DNA of 64,000 nucleotides, from positions 1,871,002 through 1,935,001 of the forward strand of contig JAREIK010000506.1 in assembly GCA_029783825.1 (NCBI GenBank). Reading direction: 5' to 3'. Positions 12,380 through 24,359 of this stretch are shown here, piece by piece. The notes beneath the pieces were generated by a model. That model was not told the DNA's origin. It did not search any database and worked only from the letters and a program-made list of their open reading frames with translations. The position numbers and the translations under genes were made by a program. The number at the start of each line of letters is the position of its first letter. The first letter of the stretch is position 1. This DNA comes from Sapria himalayana. Lineage: Eukaryota > Streptophyta > Magnoliopsida > Malpighiales > Rafflesiaceae.

Positions 12380-13190
12380 ACATGTATTATGCCGATTATT
12401 TATCGACACTCTTATTAATATTTATTTTGTACTATGTTAAAGTGAGTCCAAACTATAGATGTTCTTCTAGTTTTTTATTTTTAAGAAGTTTGACTTTGGA
12501 TCATAACCATGGGAGAAAACAAGGTTTTGGTCTCGGACATTTATATAGGATTACCATTATTAATATTTTCTATGTCTACGTTAATAAAAATTTCATTATC
12601 ATTAAATTTATTATTAGTCATTTTTATTTTTCTTTACTTTATGAATTATATTCTAATTTATAAATTAAAAATTAATTGATATTAAAAATTTTAAATAACT
12701 AAATAAAAATTAAAAAACAATACGCGGTTTGCATTAGGTTTATGGATAGGAGAGAAAAAACTATAGCCCATACTCAAATTTTCTACCCTATATGTCCATT
12801 TTCTTTAAGCTTTACAAAAAAAAATTCTAAAGCTAAAATTATAAATTTTAGCTTTAGAGAGAGAAAAAACTAAGACTAAGAGGAGAGATGAGAGAGTGAA
12901 GAAAGAGAGAGAGGAGTTGAGACTTGAGATATTTGAATGAAAACTCAAATTATAATCTCATTTATATTGATTTTTTTAAAATATATATATATTTTTTACA
13001 TTTTTTTAATGTTTTTTTAAATTTAAATAGGGCATAAACCAAACAACCATCAAATTTTCTACTCTAGCCATTGTAAGCGAATCCAATAGCTTGGATATTC
13101 ACATATTTTTATTTTTTTTACCATTCGATGCCCGTTAGAAACAATAACCAAAGCTTCTGGATGGTCTAGAAGCTTTAGCTCTGGCTTGGT

Positions 13191-13842
13191 GTAGTGGCTT
13201 GATCTCAGTGGTAAATTATGAGTTGACATCTATGAGAAGACAATCATTGTGAAGGGTTCAATAGTTGATACCTAACTTATATGTTGGTAGGGAAATTGGT
13301 CATTCCATAATTATCTATCTTTCCTTCTATGATTGAGCACAATCAGAACAATTCTATTTATGAATTCCAACACAAATATAAATATGAATCATCCATAAAA
13401 TGTAAGATTTATGACTTGAATTTTTTTATCATGGATACTAGAGTAGCTATTAATTATTATTAACTTAATATTATATATACATTCTCTTTAGGATTGATAT
13501 CTAGGCTAAGGTTCACTTTATTACTTATATGATTCATATACTTATAGAATAATATTGGATGAGATACCATCACCCAACTAAATTTTGGGATACACTTATC
13601 TACAAAATTAAATGGTGTTACAAAGTCACAATAAGTTTTTAGCATCATTACTATCGATTATTTTTTTAGTTTGGTTGGTCAATTTTAGTTGATGTAACTA
13701 TTCATAGATAGGATTTGATTTGTTTTTAGTAGTTTTTATAATATTATCTTATTTTATTTCATTGAGATTTGCATTGGATGTCTTGTATTTATATTGTAAT
13801 CATGGTTAATTTATCTTTGTTTTTTTTAGTTACCACCCTTAA
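13191..13842 (+). repeat. LTR-like repeat R2 and leader before gag
   Basis: A block starting TGATCTCAGTGGTAAATTATG and running to about 13660 resembles 20500-20990, and more weakly 61780-62060. Shared words include AGACAATCATT, CAATAGTTGATA, CCATAATTATC, TGAATCATCC and GGATTGATATCTAGG. It abuts the truncated end of hAT A on the left and precedes an Athila gag relic on the right. It is therefore probably the 3' part of a 5' LTR plus leader. No convincing primer-binding site was found. An apparent minus ORF at 13460-13648 has no domain. Confidence 0.45.
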
Positions 13843-14842
13843 ATGAGTCGAAACCATTTAACTGAGCTATTACCTTTAGAGCTAGAAATAAAGAGAACAA
13901 AGAGACTCATTTTGAAACAAAGAGTAGAGAAAGATACTATGGAAAGAATGTGTAGCAATAAAGAGACCCAAGATAGCAAGGAGGAGGCTATCCAATATCC
14001 CAACCACTACAGTACCTTGGGTGATTATTGAAAGCCTATGATTGTAAATAATTATTTAGAGATTTGGATATAGCCAGTGGATGCAAACTATTTTGAGTTG
14101 AAGCATTATCTAATAGTGATAGTTCAATAGCATCAGTATGGTGGGAGGATATTAGAGGATCCAAATGGGCATATTGCTATGTTCTTGGAGTTTACTTGAC
14201 ATAGTTAAAATGATTAGAGTTAGACTGGACATGATCAAGTTATATTTATATCCTCTTTTTAAAAGATAAGGCATAAAGTTGACTTTGATGCTTATCTCGA
14301 AGCTCCATTGAGAGTGGAGATGAATCAATGTAGACTTTTCTCAGAAAATTTTTTTCCCACTTAAAATCACCCTATAGTTGATGAGTGAGATAAATCAATT
14401 CTATCAAGAGGAGTTGGAAACTTTGTATGATGTATGACCATTTAAGGAGTTGTTGAAAAGATACCTTCAACATGGGTTTGAATTATGATTCTAATTCAAA
14501 CCTTTAATATATGATGAGATGCATCATTGATGCGACAATGAGAGGTTCGGTTATGAATATATCTCTTGGGGAAGCTTATTTATTAGACGAGTTAGTAAAA
14601 AATAACTTTGAGAGAAGATAAGCCAAAGTTTTGGAGTTGAGTCAGCTCACCACAAAGGAAGCCAAGATTGATGTATTCATAAATATGTTGGAAGCTCATG
14701 ATAAAAAAACAAAAAAAAAGTGGGAGAACTAATCATTTTGCAAGAGTAAGAAATGACATCTTTTAATCTAATTTATCAAGTAGAGGAAGATAATGAGTTA
14801 TAGAGAAAAGAGTATATATTTTGACATGACCCTGATATTCCC

Positions 14843-16120
14843 TAGGCATGGCAATGGAGTGGGACGGGGTCGAGGTGACCATCCTTATGCCTCGCCTCAT
14901 CAAAGATATTGCAATCCCCACTCCACCCCACACCTTGTTAAGTATAGGGTGGGGTGAGGTAGAGAAAATGATAAGTGGGGTAGGGAAGGGTGGTGTAATG
15001 TATACTTAATGTTATTTTAATTTAGTATTTTATAAAAAATATAAAAAATATAAGATTTTAACATTTTATAATAGCAATTCAATAACATTTTAACAAATAA
15101 CAATTTACAATATCGACTCAATAACATTTTATCAAATAACAATTTACAATATTAATTTAATAATCAATATAAAATTTTTGTATTTATTATTTACAATATC
15201 AATATTATATTCAAATTCAAAAACAATTTAAAAATTATAATAATAATAAGTATTTAACAAATAACAATATTATATTCAAATAACAATATTTAAATAATAG
15301 TATTTAACAAATAACAATTATATTAACTATAAGTATTTAACAAATAACAATATTATATTCAAATAATAATGTTTAAGTAATAATATTTAACAAATAACAA
15401 TATTATATTCAAATAATAATGTTTAAGTAATAATATTTAACAAATAACAATAACAATATTATATTCAAATTCAATAACAATTTACAAATTATGAAAAAAC
15501 ATAAACTAAAACTCACTACTCACATGCCACTCACCACTACCGTGCCATCTGCCGAGTGTTGTGGTGCTATCTACTATTTATCATTATGACTAAGGCCTCA
15601 TGTCTATCACTCATGGTGCCTGGTGCGTCGTGAGTCACAAGTGAAGTGTGTGTCTGCACAAGCCAAGACTTGAGGTCGAGATTCAAGACTTTAGTCACTC
15701 GACACTCAAGAGGAGATGGCTAGAGGGCCGAGGGGCAATGCAAGTCATGACTTTCATTGGAGTTTGGACATGGAGTAATGTTCATGGACTCATATTGGGT
15801 CATTGCTGATTGCTAAAAGCTCAAAATCTTAGGTCCATTGCCCATGCTTTGATGAGCAAAACATTAAATTTATATTTTTAAAATTAAAATATTATTAAAT
15901 AAATAAAAGTTAAATATTAATTTTATTTATCATTTATAAGGTGAGGAGGGGTGGGGATTTAGGCAAGGGATTTTCCTCCTAGTACCCACCCTAACCATGA
16001 CATGGAAAAAATTATTTTGCCCCATCCTTTCCCCACCAACTCATAGAGGCAGGGAATCCCTACCCTATTAAGGTCAAGTACAAGTGGGGCAGTTCAGAGT
16101 TAAAAAAATTATCATCCTTA
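14843..16120. mobile_element. non-autonomous hAT element inside the Athila gag
   Basis: The left end TAGGCATGGCAATGG and the complement of the right end, TAAGGATGATAATTT, form a weak inverted terminal repeat (9 of 15). They are flanked by ATATTCCC (14835-14842) and ATATCTCC (16121-16128), an 8-bp duplication now matching at 6 of 8 positions. Both ends are G- or C-rich (GGGTGGGGTGAGG near the left, GGTGAGGAGGGGTGGGG near 15940) and the interior is AT-rich. There is no transposase. The gag reading resumes after it, which supports insertion into a pre-existing retroelement. Confidence 0.65.
15341..15450. repeat. 50-bp tandem repeat, about 2.2 copies
   Basis: The words CAAATAACAATATTATATTC recur at 15341 and 15391 and partly at 15441, each joined by AAATAATAATGTTTAAGTAA. 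The unit is exactly 50 bp and lies in the AT-rich core of the hAT element. Confidence 0.85.
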
Positions 16121-17480
16121 ATATCTCCACACAATATCATACAAATATGAGATTTTATGAAAATGTTTCTTTTGGTAATTATGATAGTAGGCACTAAAAT
16201 ATTGTTCAATACCCAATTTTTTGGCATAATTCAATGAGATATAATAATCAAAAAGGGTCAAACTCAAATTACCAATACCAAGAAGAAGAGGAAACATAAT
16301 CTATGGATGACAAGTTGTTGGAATTACTAACCAAGATGAAGTGAAAAATCATTGTCTAGAATACAAAATGGAGAAGCTTGAGACTAAGTTGGAAAAAGTA
16401 AATGTGGTATGTGGAATATAAAAAATCAAATTGAATAACTAATATTATCATTGAAAGGGAAGAGCATGAATCAACTACCTAGTAATGTAGAGGCGAACCT
16501 GAAGTAGAAAAGAGCTATTTGGGCAACATGAGGAGCAATCTGAAATAGAGGGAGATGTTACTGATAGCACAATGACTTTTTCAAAAGTTACATTTCTCAC
16601 CATGGTGGATTTAAAAGCTATGGAGCTTAATGTTATTTCATTTTCTAAGGCCATAGCAACCTTTAGATAGAATGCCCAGCTCACATCCACAGCTACGGTT
16701 GATTGAGAAGATGAAGTGAGAGAGCAAATAAAGACTACACGAAGTAGTGGAAAGAAGCATGTTATAAAGAATGATGTCAAATATACTATTATTCTTAATT
16801 TACATTCTTTACAAAGATTTAGGAAGAAACAAATGGAAAAATAATTTGAGAGATTTCTCGATATTTTTTGGAAGATATAAGTTAATATATAATTTCATAA
16901 GTTAATATTCTAATTTATATAAAGTCCATGAAGAATATCATGAGTAATAAGAAAAAGTTGGAGAAGTATAAAACTATAAATATTATAAAGAATTATAGTG
17001 TAATCATTCAACAAAACTTTTAGACAAATTTGAAGGATTTGAAGGGCCATACTTTATTGTGTATGATTAGGGAGTATTTATTTTGTAAGATATTTTGTGA
17101 TTTAGGATTAAATGTCAATTTGATGCCTCTATCTATATCACAAAATTGTCACTCAATGAAATTACTTCCACCCCTCTTTCTCTCTCTCTCTCTCACTTAA
17201 AATGGTATATCAATTGATGAAGTATCCAGTATATATTATTGAAGATGTATTGAGTAAAGTTGGTCTGTTTATTTTTCCTATGGATTTTATTGTATTGGAT
17301 ATTAAAGAAGATCGATATGCTTCATTGATCTTGAGATGAATATTTTTATCCATTGGACAAACCAAGTTGATGTGAAGAAGAAGAGTTTACACTTTAGGTG
17401 GGTGAATAATATGTCAAATTTAATCTTTATAAGTGGGTGAATAGTCTAGATGATGATGATGAAGGTTATTAGAGGATAGA

Positions 17481-18180
17481 TAATCTCTTCTGCATTTCAA
17501 TGAAATAATAGATCAATATTTAATGGAAAGACTATAACAACTAGTGATCTAACAAAGATGAGAAGGCTGATGTAGAAGAAGAAATCTTGAGGTGTAAAAA
17601 TGATATAGAAGAAAATGATGTACATTCTTGTCATGAAGCCACAACTCCATAAAATTATAGAGAAGAATGCTCTAAAGAAGAAGAAAAAGTAAACCATTAT
17701 GAAGAAAAATAAGATAAACTAGAGATTACACATGAAGTGAAGGCTAAGGAAAAATCTCAACTAGTGGCTGCTAAAATGAAAGATTAAGACATAGTCGAAA
17801 CAAAAGATTTGGAGCTTCCTATGAAAGTAGAGAAAAAGATGAATAAGTGATGAAAGTCATGGCTTCCAATAGTTCAGCAAGTTTGGGGTTCCAAAAGCTA
17901 AAGGTAGCAGTCATGGCTCCACACAATATATTAGAAAATATCTTATAGAAAGTAAATGAACAACCCACAGCCCACCATAGTGCTACAACACTCAAAAGCA
18001 TCATGGTTTCTAAGGAGAAAAACCCTAGTAAAACTGATGGAGGATCAAACTCATTGAAGGTATAACTATGGACATTAAACATAGTGCTACTTGGGAAACA
18101 ACCCAATAATTTTTTTTTTGTGTAATGTAATGTAATAATAATATATAAGAAATCTTGCAAAACATAGTGCATCATTCATT
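17481..18180 (+). pseudogene. post-protease acidic linker and 3' spacer of the gag-protease relic
   Basis: Directly after the protease the frame reads an acidic stretch, DEKADVEEEILRCKNDIEEN and then EECSKEEEKV (about 17550-17700). A related EEELL-CKGDENE-like stretch follows protease in the minus-strand relic near 28700. The block GCTACTTGGGAAACAACCCA (18085-18104) resembles the CTTGGGAGGCAACCCA sequence that follows integrase in Athila elements. It also recurs at 24554-24574 on the minus strand. RT, RNase H and integrase, normally about 3.5 kb, are absent between protease and this spacer. Confidence 0.55.
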
Positions 18181-18820
18181 AATAGTGAAATTTAATCACA
18201 TAGCTCAACCCCCATCTTGATTCTTTAATTAACCACCAAAAGAAGTAGCATCATTTTCTTGATATATTATGACCCTCTAACTTAATCATAGCAAACACTT
18301 ATTAGAAAGAGGGAAGTCTTTATATTTTTGGAAAGTGAGGGATGGATTACTCAAGTACAAGCAATAATTTTAGTGTGAGAGTTTCTTAGGTATGACACAT
18401 ATCGAATAATAATAACTATTTGGTATGATTTTCAAAATATATTTTACCCAAAAGAGGGGCTTATATGTAATGCATTCACAAAAACTTAGTTTTAAAGATT
18501 TTTAATAAATATTTATGAAATTAAGAGTTTTTTGTTGAAATTATGCAGCTTGGTCGATTTGGTGACTAGAAGTGGATCAAAAACTCACACAAGACATATA
18601 ATTTGACATGTTACAACTTGATTACACTTTTTAGTACTTATAGATTATTGACCAAAACGTTATACATATAATAAAGATAATCTTCATATGCTATGACTCT
18701 TCCAACTTATTAAAAAAATCTTTGAATTGTATAATATATTCTTTTGGCTGTGAAGATTTTTTAGAATTGCAATCGAACTAACTTGAAACAATTTAATGGC
18801 TAAGATAATACTTACACATC
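18181..18820. other. unassigned, probable retroelement 3' region
   Basis: No gene seen. The stretch lies between the gag-protease spacer and a reversed R1 copy. It contains a purine-rich patch (AGAAAGAGGGAAG near 18305, GGAAAGTGAGGGATGG near 18340), but no clear polypurine tract bordering an LTR could be fixed. Confidence 0.3.
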
Positions 18821-20430
18821 ATATAAACCAAGTACCTCACTAATACTAAAAACCATAGTAGGCTCTCAATGTCATGTATTTTTCTTTGCCTAACTATAGA
18901 ATACTCAAGCTAATATTGCGATGCTAATCTAGAGTCATGAATTTTGGCTTTAAAATATTATAGAAAGCCAAACTCGAGCCATGACCAACACAATTGATGT
19001 GACACTTTTTAAGAGGAAAACCAAAGCTGCATCCAATTTTCATTGCCATGACTTTGAGTTATAAAAGTAAAATAAATATGTCGTGACAACATTCTAGCTC
19101 TATGAGTTTGTGTTATAAAGGCTAAATGTGTCATCATAATTTTTTTCAGAATCATCACCATCAAGTAGAGGAAAGAAACCTTAGTCATAGATAGTATCCA
19201 GCACCATGACTTTGTTTTATAGAAGTTAAATGAGTCATCATGACTTTTCACTACATCGTGACTATCAAATAGAAGAAAGAGACCAAGGTTGTGACTCATA
19301 CCTAATGTTGCAACTTTAGTTATATAAAAAAACGTCCAAAACCATGACTTTTATTTAGTTTCACAACTTCCAATTAAAGGAATCCATACCAAACACTCAA
19401 GTATAGCTCCAAAACTCTATTTCCATATAGCTCCAAAACTCTATTTCCATATAGCTCCAAAACTTTATTTCCAGGGTGATCCACAAGCAACAATTGTAAT
19501 AAAAGTATAAATCTTATGAAAAATTTATAAAAATCTATAAAAATTTATAGAGTCATAAGGAAGACAATCCATATAGCTCCAAAACTCTATTTCTAGGGTG
19601 ATCCACAAGCAACAATTGTAATACAAGGTACAACTATAAATCTTATGTGGCATGCATGCTTTCTCACCCCCTTTTAGGGACAAATTGAAGTGGAATTTAT
19701 CGAGTTTTGAGGGATTTATGTTTTGAAGTCTAGATCTTCTTGAGAGATGAAATTGGATACCTAGATTTATAAGAAATAAATTTATATATATCTCATTTAT
19801 TATTCTCCGTAATTTTAACTAAAAGGAGAATCTAATGATGATATAATATATTTATTATGATGTCTATTTTGTTATTATATTGTTTGGTTATAAATGATTT
19901 GGTAATTAAATAAAACTAAGATTAGGTTTTTTTAACTATTGATGGGTTTGTATATAATTTTAGTAGTGGATGGTGATGAGTGATCCATGAAACACACTCC
20001 TACATATGGTAAGAAGAAAGTGATGACCATTCTAGCTATGATCCATGAGATAAACCAATAAACCAAAACCCAAAATTAAGGCATGTTAAAGCATTATGAG
20101 TATGCCACTTATAAAGCTAAAAGTATGAATATTTTTATATACCACTTCATTATGCTTGTTCTAGAGAAAGTGACCCTTAATTGATATTGAGTGGTAAATA
20201 AAATATATATTTTAAGTATTTTACCCCCAGCAGGTGAGTTGCTTATCATAGTAGGGAATGATCAGAGATAAGTCATGTGATATGCATGAATGGTGTGATT
20301 CATATGGGATTATATTTTCTATGAATTATATTTAGTAGTATGGCTACCATATGTATGACACTAAAGAAGTCAAATTAAAAAGACTTTTATTATTATATCA
20401 ATTATTATCAAGAAATATACTAAATGTTGA
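18821..20430 (-). repeat. LTR-like repeat R1, minus orientation, partial
   Basis: This is the reverse complement of the R1 blocks found on plus at 22-24 kb and 42 kb. CCAAGTACCTCACTAATACTAAA here is the counterpart of the plus-strand GAGTACTTGGTTGCTACA near 42885. CCATGACTTTG-type words fill 18900-19400. The 19960-20110 stretch (GTGGATGGTGATGAGTGATCC, CTATGATCCATGAGATAAACC) is the complement of the CATCATCCACTA and TCTCATGCATCA blocks near 22560-22640. The plus-strand arrangement and neighbours suggest the LTR of an Athila-like element. No intact TG...CA ends are preserved. Confidence 0.5.
19404..19625. repeat. 24-bp tandem repeat plus a larger local duplication
   Basis: TAGCTCCAAAACTCTATTTCCATA starts at 19404, 19428 and 19452, an exact 24-bp period. 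The last copy, with its extension CAGGGTGATCCACAAGCAAC, is repeated from 19573, about 121 bp further on. Nothing similar is seen in the other R1 copies, so it arose locally. Confidence 0.85.
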
Positions 20431-21653
20431 AGAATAAGAATGCATATTTAAAGTAACTATTACAGGAAATTAATAAGTATCCTAAAAGGTAAAGACTTAT
20501 GAATAATCTCAGAGTAGAGATGATGTGTTATCTCAGTGATAAAGTGCCGAGATGACAACTATGAGTAGACAATCATTAGGAAAAACTCAATAGTTGATAA
20601 CCACCTTATATGCTTGTAGGATAATAGATTATTCCATAATTATCCAAACTTTATTCTATGATTGGGAATAACGGCATCAAAGCTATTTATGAATTTCATT
20701 ATAAATCAAAATAAGAATCATCCCTAGAATCTAATATTTTTCATTTGAATCATGTTTTTCAAACCAACTATTAGGCTATTAATTGTAAGACGGATCAAAT
20801 ATTGCTATGGCACACACCTATGTTTAATCCCCATGAGATCAATATCTAGATTAGATGTCTACTTTATTACTTTTACAACCCATATAATTGCAAAATAATA
20901 TTAGATGATAGACCCTCACTTAATTAGCTTTTGGCACACACCTAACCATGAAATTAATTAAGTGTTATAATAAAGTCTTAACAACCTCCCAAACTCCAAG
21001 ATACACCATAGTAGTACAATCTATACATATACAAAAATAAACAAGAATACACAAGACACACAGTACACAATAAATAAAAACAATAGTTATATATAATATG
21101 TACACTACATACAGAAAATAAAATAACACAACACAATTGAAAATAAAAAATAAACATCAACACACACACATAACAAACCACAAAAAAAACCAAAAAAATA
21201 TAAGTGTATAAACAAGTTAAACATCAAACTATGAGAGGAAAGAAAGGATGAGCAAAGACCAAATTCAAACCAACCATGTTTTTAAAAAACATAGCTTCTA
21301 CATTCACCAAGCACACTCAAGAAGACCAATCCCAAAAAATAGTCCTCCCTATTTTGTAGAACTAGCATGCAACAAGAGAGGTAGAAAATAAATTCAAAGA
21401 ACAATCCTATATTTTTTTGTTTTTATAATCTATGTGCAACCAAGAGAGGTGAAAAGACTAGCCCACAAGAAAACAATAACACCTAACACACAACTACTTT
21501 TTTTTCATTTTATTAGATGTTTGGGAGGGGGGGGGGAGATGTCTTTTATCCCAAGATAGTAACCAAAATGGTTTTGATCTAGTTTTTGCCTTTTTTTTTT
21601 TTGATTTTTTGAATATGGAAATTTATTGCATACTTTTTGTATATCATACTCTA
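20431..21653. other. R2 fragment followed by AC-rich unassigned DNA
   Basis: Bases 20500-20990 resemble R2 at 13191-13660 (TTATCTCAGTGATAAAGTG, CAATCATTAGG, CAATAGTTGATAACC, AGATCAATATCTAGATTAG). From 20990 to 21240 the sequence is A/C-rich with many ACACA words. Bases 21240-21520 contain two related blocks, AACAAGAGAGGTAGAAAATA and AACCAAGAGAGGTGAAAAGA. A run of ten G lies at 21527-21536 (GGGAGGGGGGGGGG). No coding sequence recognised; a minus ORF at 20978-21193 is compositional. Confidence 0.4.
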
Positions 21654-24355
21654 TGTTATGCCTTTATTATACTGCTTAATTTTTTTGGTTAGATAGTATC
21701 CCAGAAGCTCATCTGTGAGGGAATATCTTCAATAAAGATCCTCAAGTATATATGTCGTACAATAGTAAAAAGAACTTTTATCAAGATATCGATTTCACAA
21801 AGATTATATCAACAATCATGTTAACCAATACTAATACAACATAATTCTAGTGAAGGAGATATTTAGAGATTTATGTATGGCTATTAGATCCTAGTATTTA
21901 TCCTAGTAGTTTTTATTTATGTTAAATTAAAATATTGAATCAAGGTTGAATTATTATAGAATACCCCTGTATCCTAATGACATACAAGGTGATTATCACC
22001 ATTGAGCATGTCCAAATGTTGGTCCCCTCAATTCTTTACTACCAAGATAATAGATTATCTCTACTCGAGGTTCATTCACATGTTCATAACTTTAAGGAGA
22101 CCCACCAACAACCCTTAATTATTGCTTCCTGTATACTTTTTTCTTCTCCAACCTCAAGTGACATAAATTCAAAAAATTGATGTTGTTTATAAGTATTTGT
22201 ACTTTTGGTTTCATAAGAACCATACCAAACAATTAATGTATGCTTACCTCAAATCACATCAATATGAATATTTGAGGGAAAGAAACTCAAAGAGAAATTA
22301 CTACCTTGTGAGTCACCATAGATTCATGCATATCATTTAGCTTACCTATTACTATCCTCCATAGTAATGTTGTGACTCTTACACTAAAGATAAAACTCTT
22401 AGAATAATATTCTATCAAAGAACTATATCAATCAAGAATTAGTTATTTAGAGATGTTTATAATGGAGTGACATGTAAAATTATTTATGATTTTTCTTTAT
22501 GAGTGTCATACTCGAAATAATTAAGATATCTCAATTTTATAATTTAACATATAGGTTTTTCTCATGCATCAAAATCAAAAGAGCTATCACATTTGTTCTA
22601 CCATATGTATGAGTGAGCCTAATGATTTACCTATCATCATCCACTATAATAACATGCACATATCCACTTATAGAGTCAAATTCCTTATTTAATTTATATT
22701 TAATCATCATATCTATCAATTTTTATTCCATTATATAAATCAAACATAATAATAAATCACAAAATAATTTATACATCACATAAATCAAAAATATATTACC
22801 TAGACATCATTTTAGTTTAATATTGAGAAGAGTTTCATGAGATACAAGAGATGGAGTCCATGAAGCTTTGATTCCCAATAACAACCTTCATAAGAATATA
22901 GGATACAAACTCTAATTCCACTCATTTTTGGTTGTTTTTTTCTAGTCTAATTTAGAGAGAGGGGTTTGAAAGTCATACCCCATACTCTAGCATTTGGGAG
23001 AATGACTTGCATCCCTTGCTTTTTTATTATCTTGGTGCATGGAAAAAAATGAAAGGTTTTCTTTTTTTGAGATCTTTTCTTTTTTCTTTTTTCTCATTTA
23101 AGGTGTAATATTTTTGATATTTCTCTATGTAAAAAGTCATGGCTTTCATAAGGTGTTATGTCTTTAGTATTTATCTCTTGAGATTGAAGTCACAACTCTA
23201 AATAGTTGTGATAGCTTTCATATGAATCCTAATCTTTCTTTAACACAAAGTCATTATACTAAGAATATCCACAAATTATCTTTTATCTTTGTAAAACAAA
23301 GTTGTAGTGCTAAAAATGTTCATGACTTTGATATTGATCTTTCTTCTACATCAAATAGTAGCATCATTAGCAATGGCCATGGTATTAGTCTTAGTCTTTA
23401 TTCTTTGTGAAATGACCATGGCACTTAGAAATGGTCATAACACTGAGAATGGTATTTCTTGTCTATCAAATAAATGTGACACTGGGAATGGTCTTTCTTG
23501 TATATCAAATGGATGTGATACTTAGAATGGCCTTATACGTGAATAGTTTCTCTTGTGAATCATATGGTCATGAGGCTAAGAATAGTTTTGGCTTTTCCTT
23601 AACCTTTCTCATATATGACATGGTCATGGCGCCATGAATAATAGTCTTGGTTTTGTCTTCTTTTGAGGGAAAGAGTCATGATCGTGAGATGAGGTTGCGA
23701 TTGAGTAATGACTTTTGTAACATTTTGTGTCCAAAAGTTATGGCTATGGATAATTACCATTGGATTGACATGAGTATTTTTGGATTTATAACTTTCTATA
23801 ACTCCAAAGTTATAGTTTTGGGAAAAGAATATGACTCTTACTTGAAAATACAAAGTTTTGGTAAAGATAAAGTCATTGTGTTATGAAGTTATAATAAATT
23901 TTAGTATCAATGAGATACTTGGTTACTACAACATAAAATAAATACCATAACTATTTAGTTATTATATGACAAGCATGACTGCCAAAAAGAATGTATAACA
24001 TAATTAAAGAATTAGGCTAATGAGATGGTAGAGACATGATGTATAAAGATTGTCGGGCCTAAATAAGTAAAATTTCAATCAAGAATAGATATCAAGATAG
24101 CTTGTTGATAGATAAATCACCAAGTTATCAAATACATCCAAAAATATTCACATTTCATGAATAATTATTGAAATTTACCAAAACTCCAAAGTCATGAAAT
24201 TAATCAAATTATGACCTATTTCTATACATTCACATCATCTAATAATATCCAAAATACTCAAGAATATTTAAATGTTTAAATATCGAACAAACTCTTAGAC
24301 TAAAATTATTTTTTATTTCCAAATAATGGTTTCTCCTAAATAAAAATAATCTACT
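21654..24355 (+). repeat. LTR-like repeat R1, plus orientation, near full length
   Basis: Starts with a TGTTATGCC...TTTTTTTGGTTAGATAGTATCCC block shared with the starts of the other R1 copies (about 29264, 30470, 35523, 47209, 59701). It continues with AATGACATACAAGGTGATT (about 21977), a TATTTGTACTTTTGG-type block (about 22193), a CTCATGCATC block (about 22562) and an AGAGAGGGGTTTGAAAG block (about 22953). A long zone of TCATGACTTT-type words follows (23130-23880) before the terminal ACTTGGTTACTACAACA to AAATATCGAACAAACTC block (23920-24290). Short ORFs inside it (for example 23222-23410 and 23647-23886) have no domain. Confidence 0.5.
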
Positions 24356-24359
24356 ATAT

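Larger units (their letters stand above)
9357..13190 (-). mobile_element. hAT element copy A, degenerate and truncated
   Basis: The left end reads TTGAGATATCAAATGGCC, close to the TAGAGATGTCAAATGGGC-type terminus of the other hATs here. It is followed by GC-rich subterminal sequence full of GGCATGACATGGC words (about 9360-9600 and 9960-10150). The interior aligns in order with hAT copies B and C. It holds the minus-strand transposase relic, an AT microsatellite at the point where B has a short ATATAT, a polypurine leader (about 12855-12925) and a shared AAGCTTCTGGATGG-type motif at about 13152. Similarity stops at about 13190. The expected GC-rich right end of about 450 bp is missing and an LTR-like repeat begins, so no target duplication can be checked. 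Confidence 0.65.
13843..17480 (+). pseudogene. Athila-like Ty3/gypsy gag-protease relic
   Basis: Gag forms the virus-like particle and the aspartic protease cleaves the polyprotein. Plus-strand frames show Athila-type order. The N-terminus begins at 13843 and ends in STLGDY. A capsid block at about 14080-14200 reads ANYFELKHYLIVIVQ then QYGG-EDPN-H-FLE. A block at about 14390-14480 reads FYQEELETLYD...FKELLKRYLQHG. At about 14640 KVLELSQLTTKEAKIDVF corresponds to the VxEVDALTALxAQV coil. After a hAT insertion it resumes with a coil, an NQIEQLTLSLKGR-like stretch (about 16420), then FSKVTFLTMVDLKAMEL. The protease block is DLGLNVNLMPLS (about 17103-17137), where DLGASINLMPLS is typical. It ends at a QVNFNLYKW-like strand (about 17420). 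There are many stops and frameshifts and no RT or integrase follows. Confidence 0.75.

Noticed and set aside
12218..12409. Minus ORF with an isoleucine-tyrosine repeat
   Set aside because: It is a translation of the AT microsatellite.
17819..18175. 118-codon minus ORF with hydrophobic segments
   Set aside because: It is antisense to the acidic linker and spacer of the gag-protease relic, whose colinear counterpart at 24.4-25.1 kb does not preserve the frame.
19955..19985. TTTTAGTAGTG as the missing 3' end of the CACTA element
   Set aside because: No ACCGACC/GGTCGGT subterminal repeats precede it, and the surrounding sequence is part of a reversed R1 copy.
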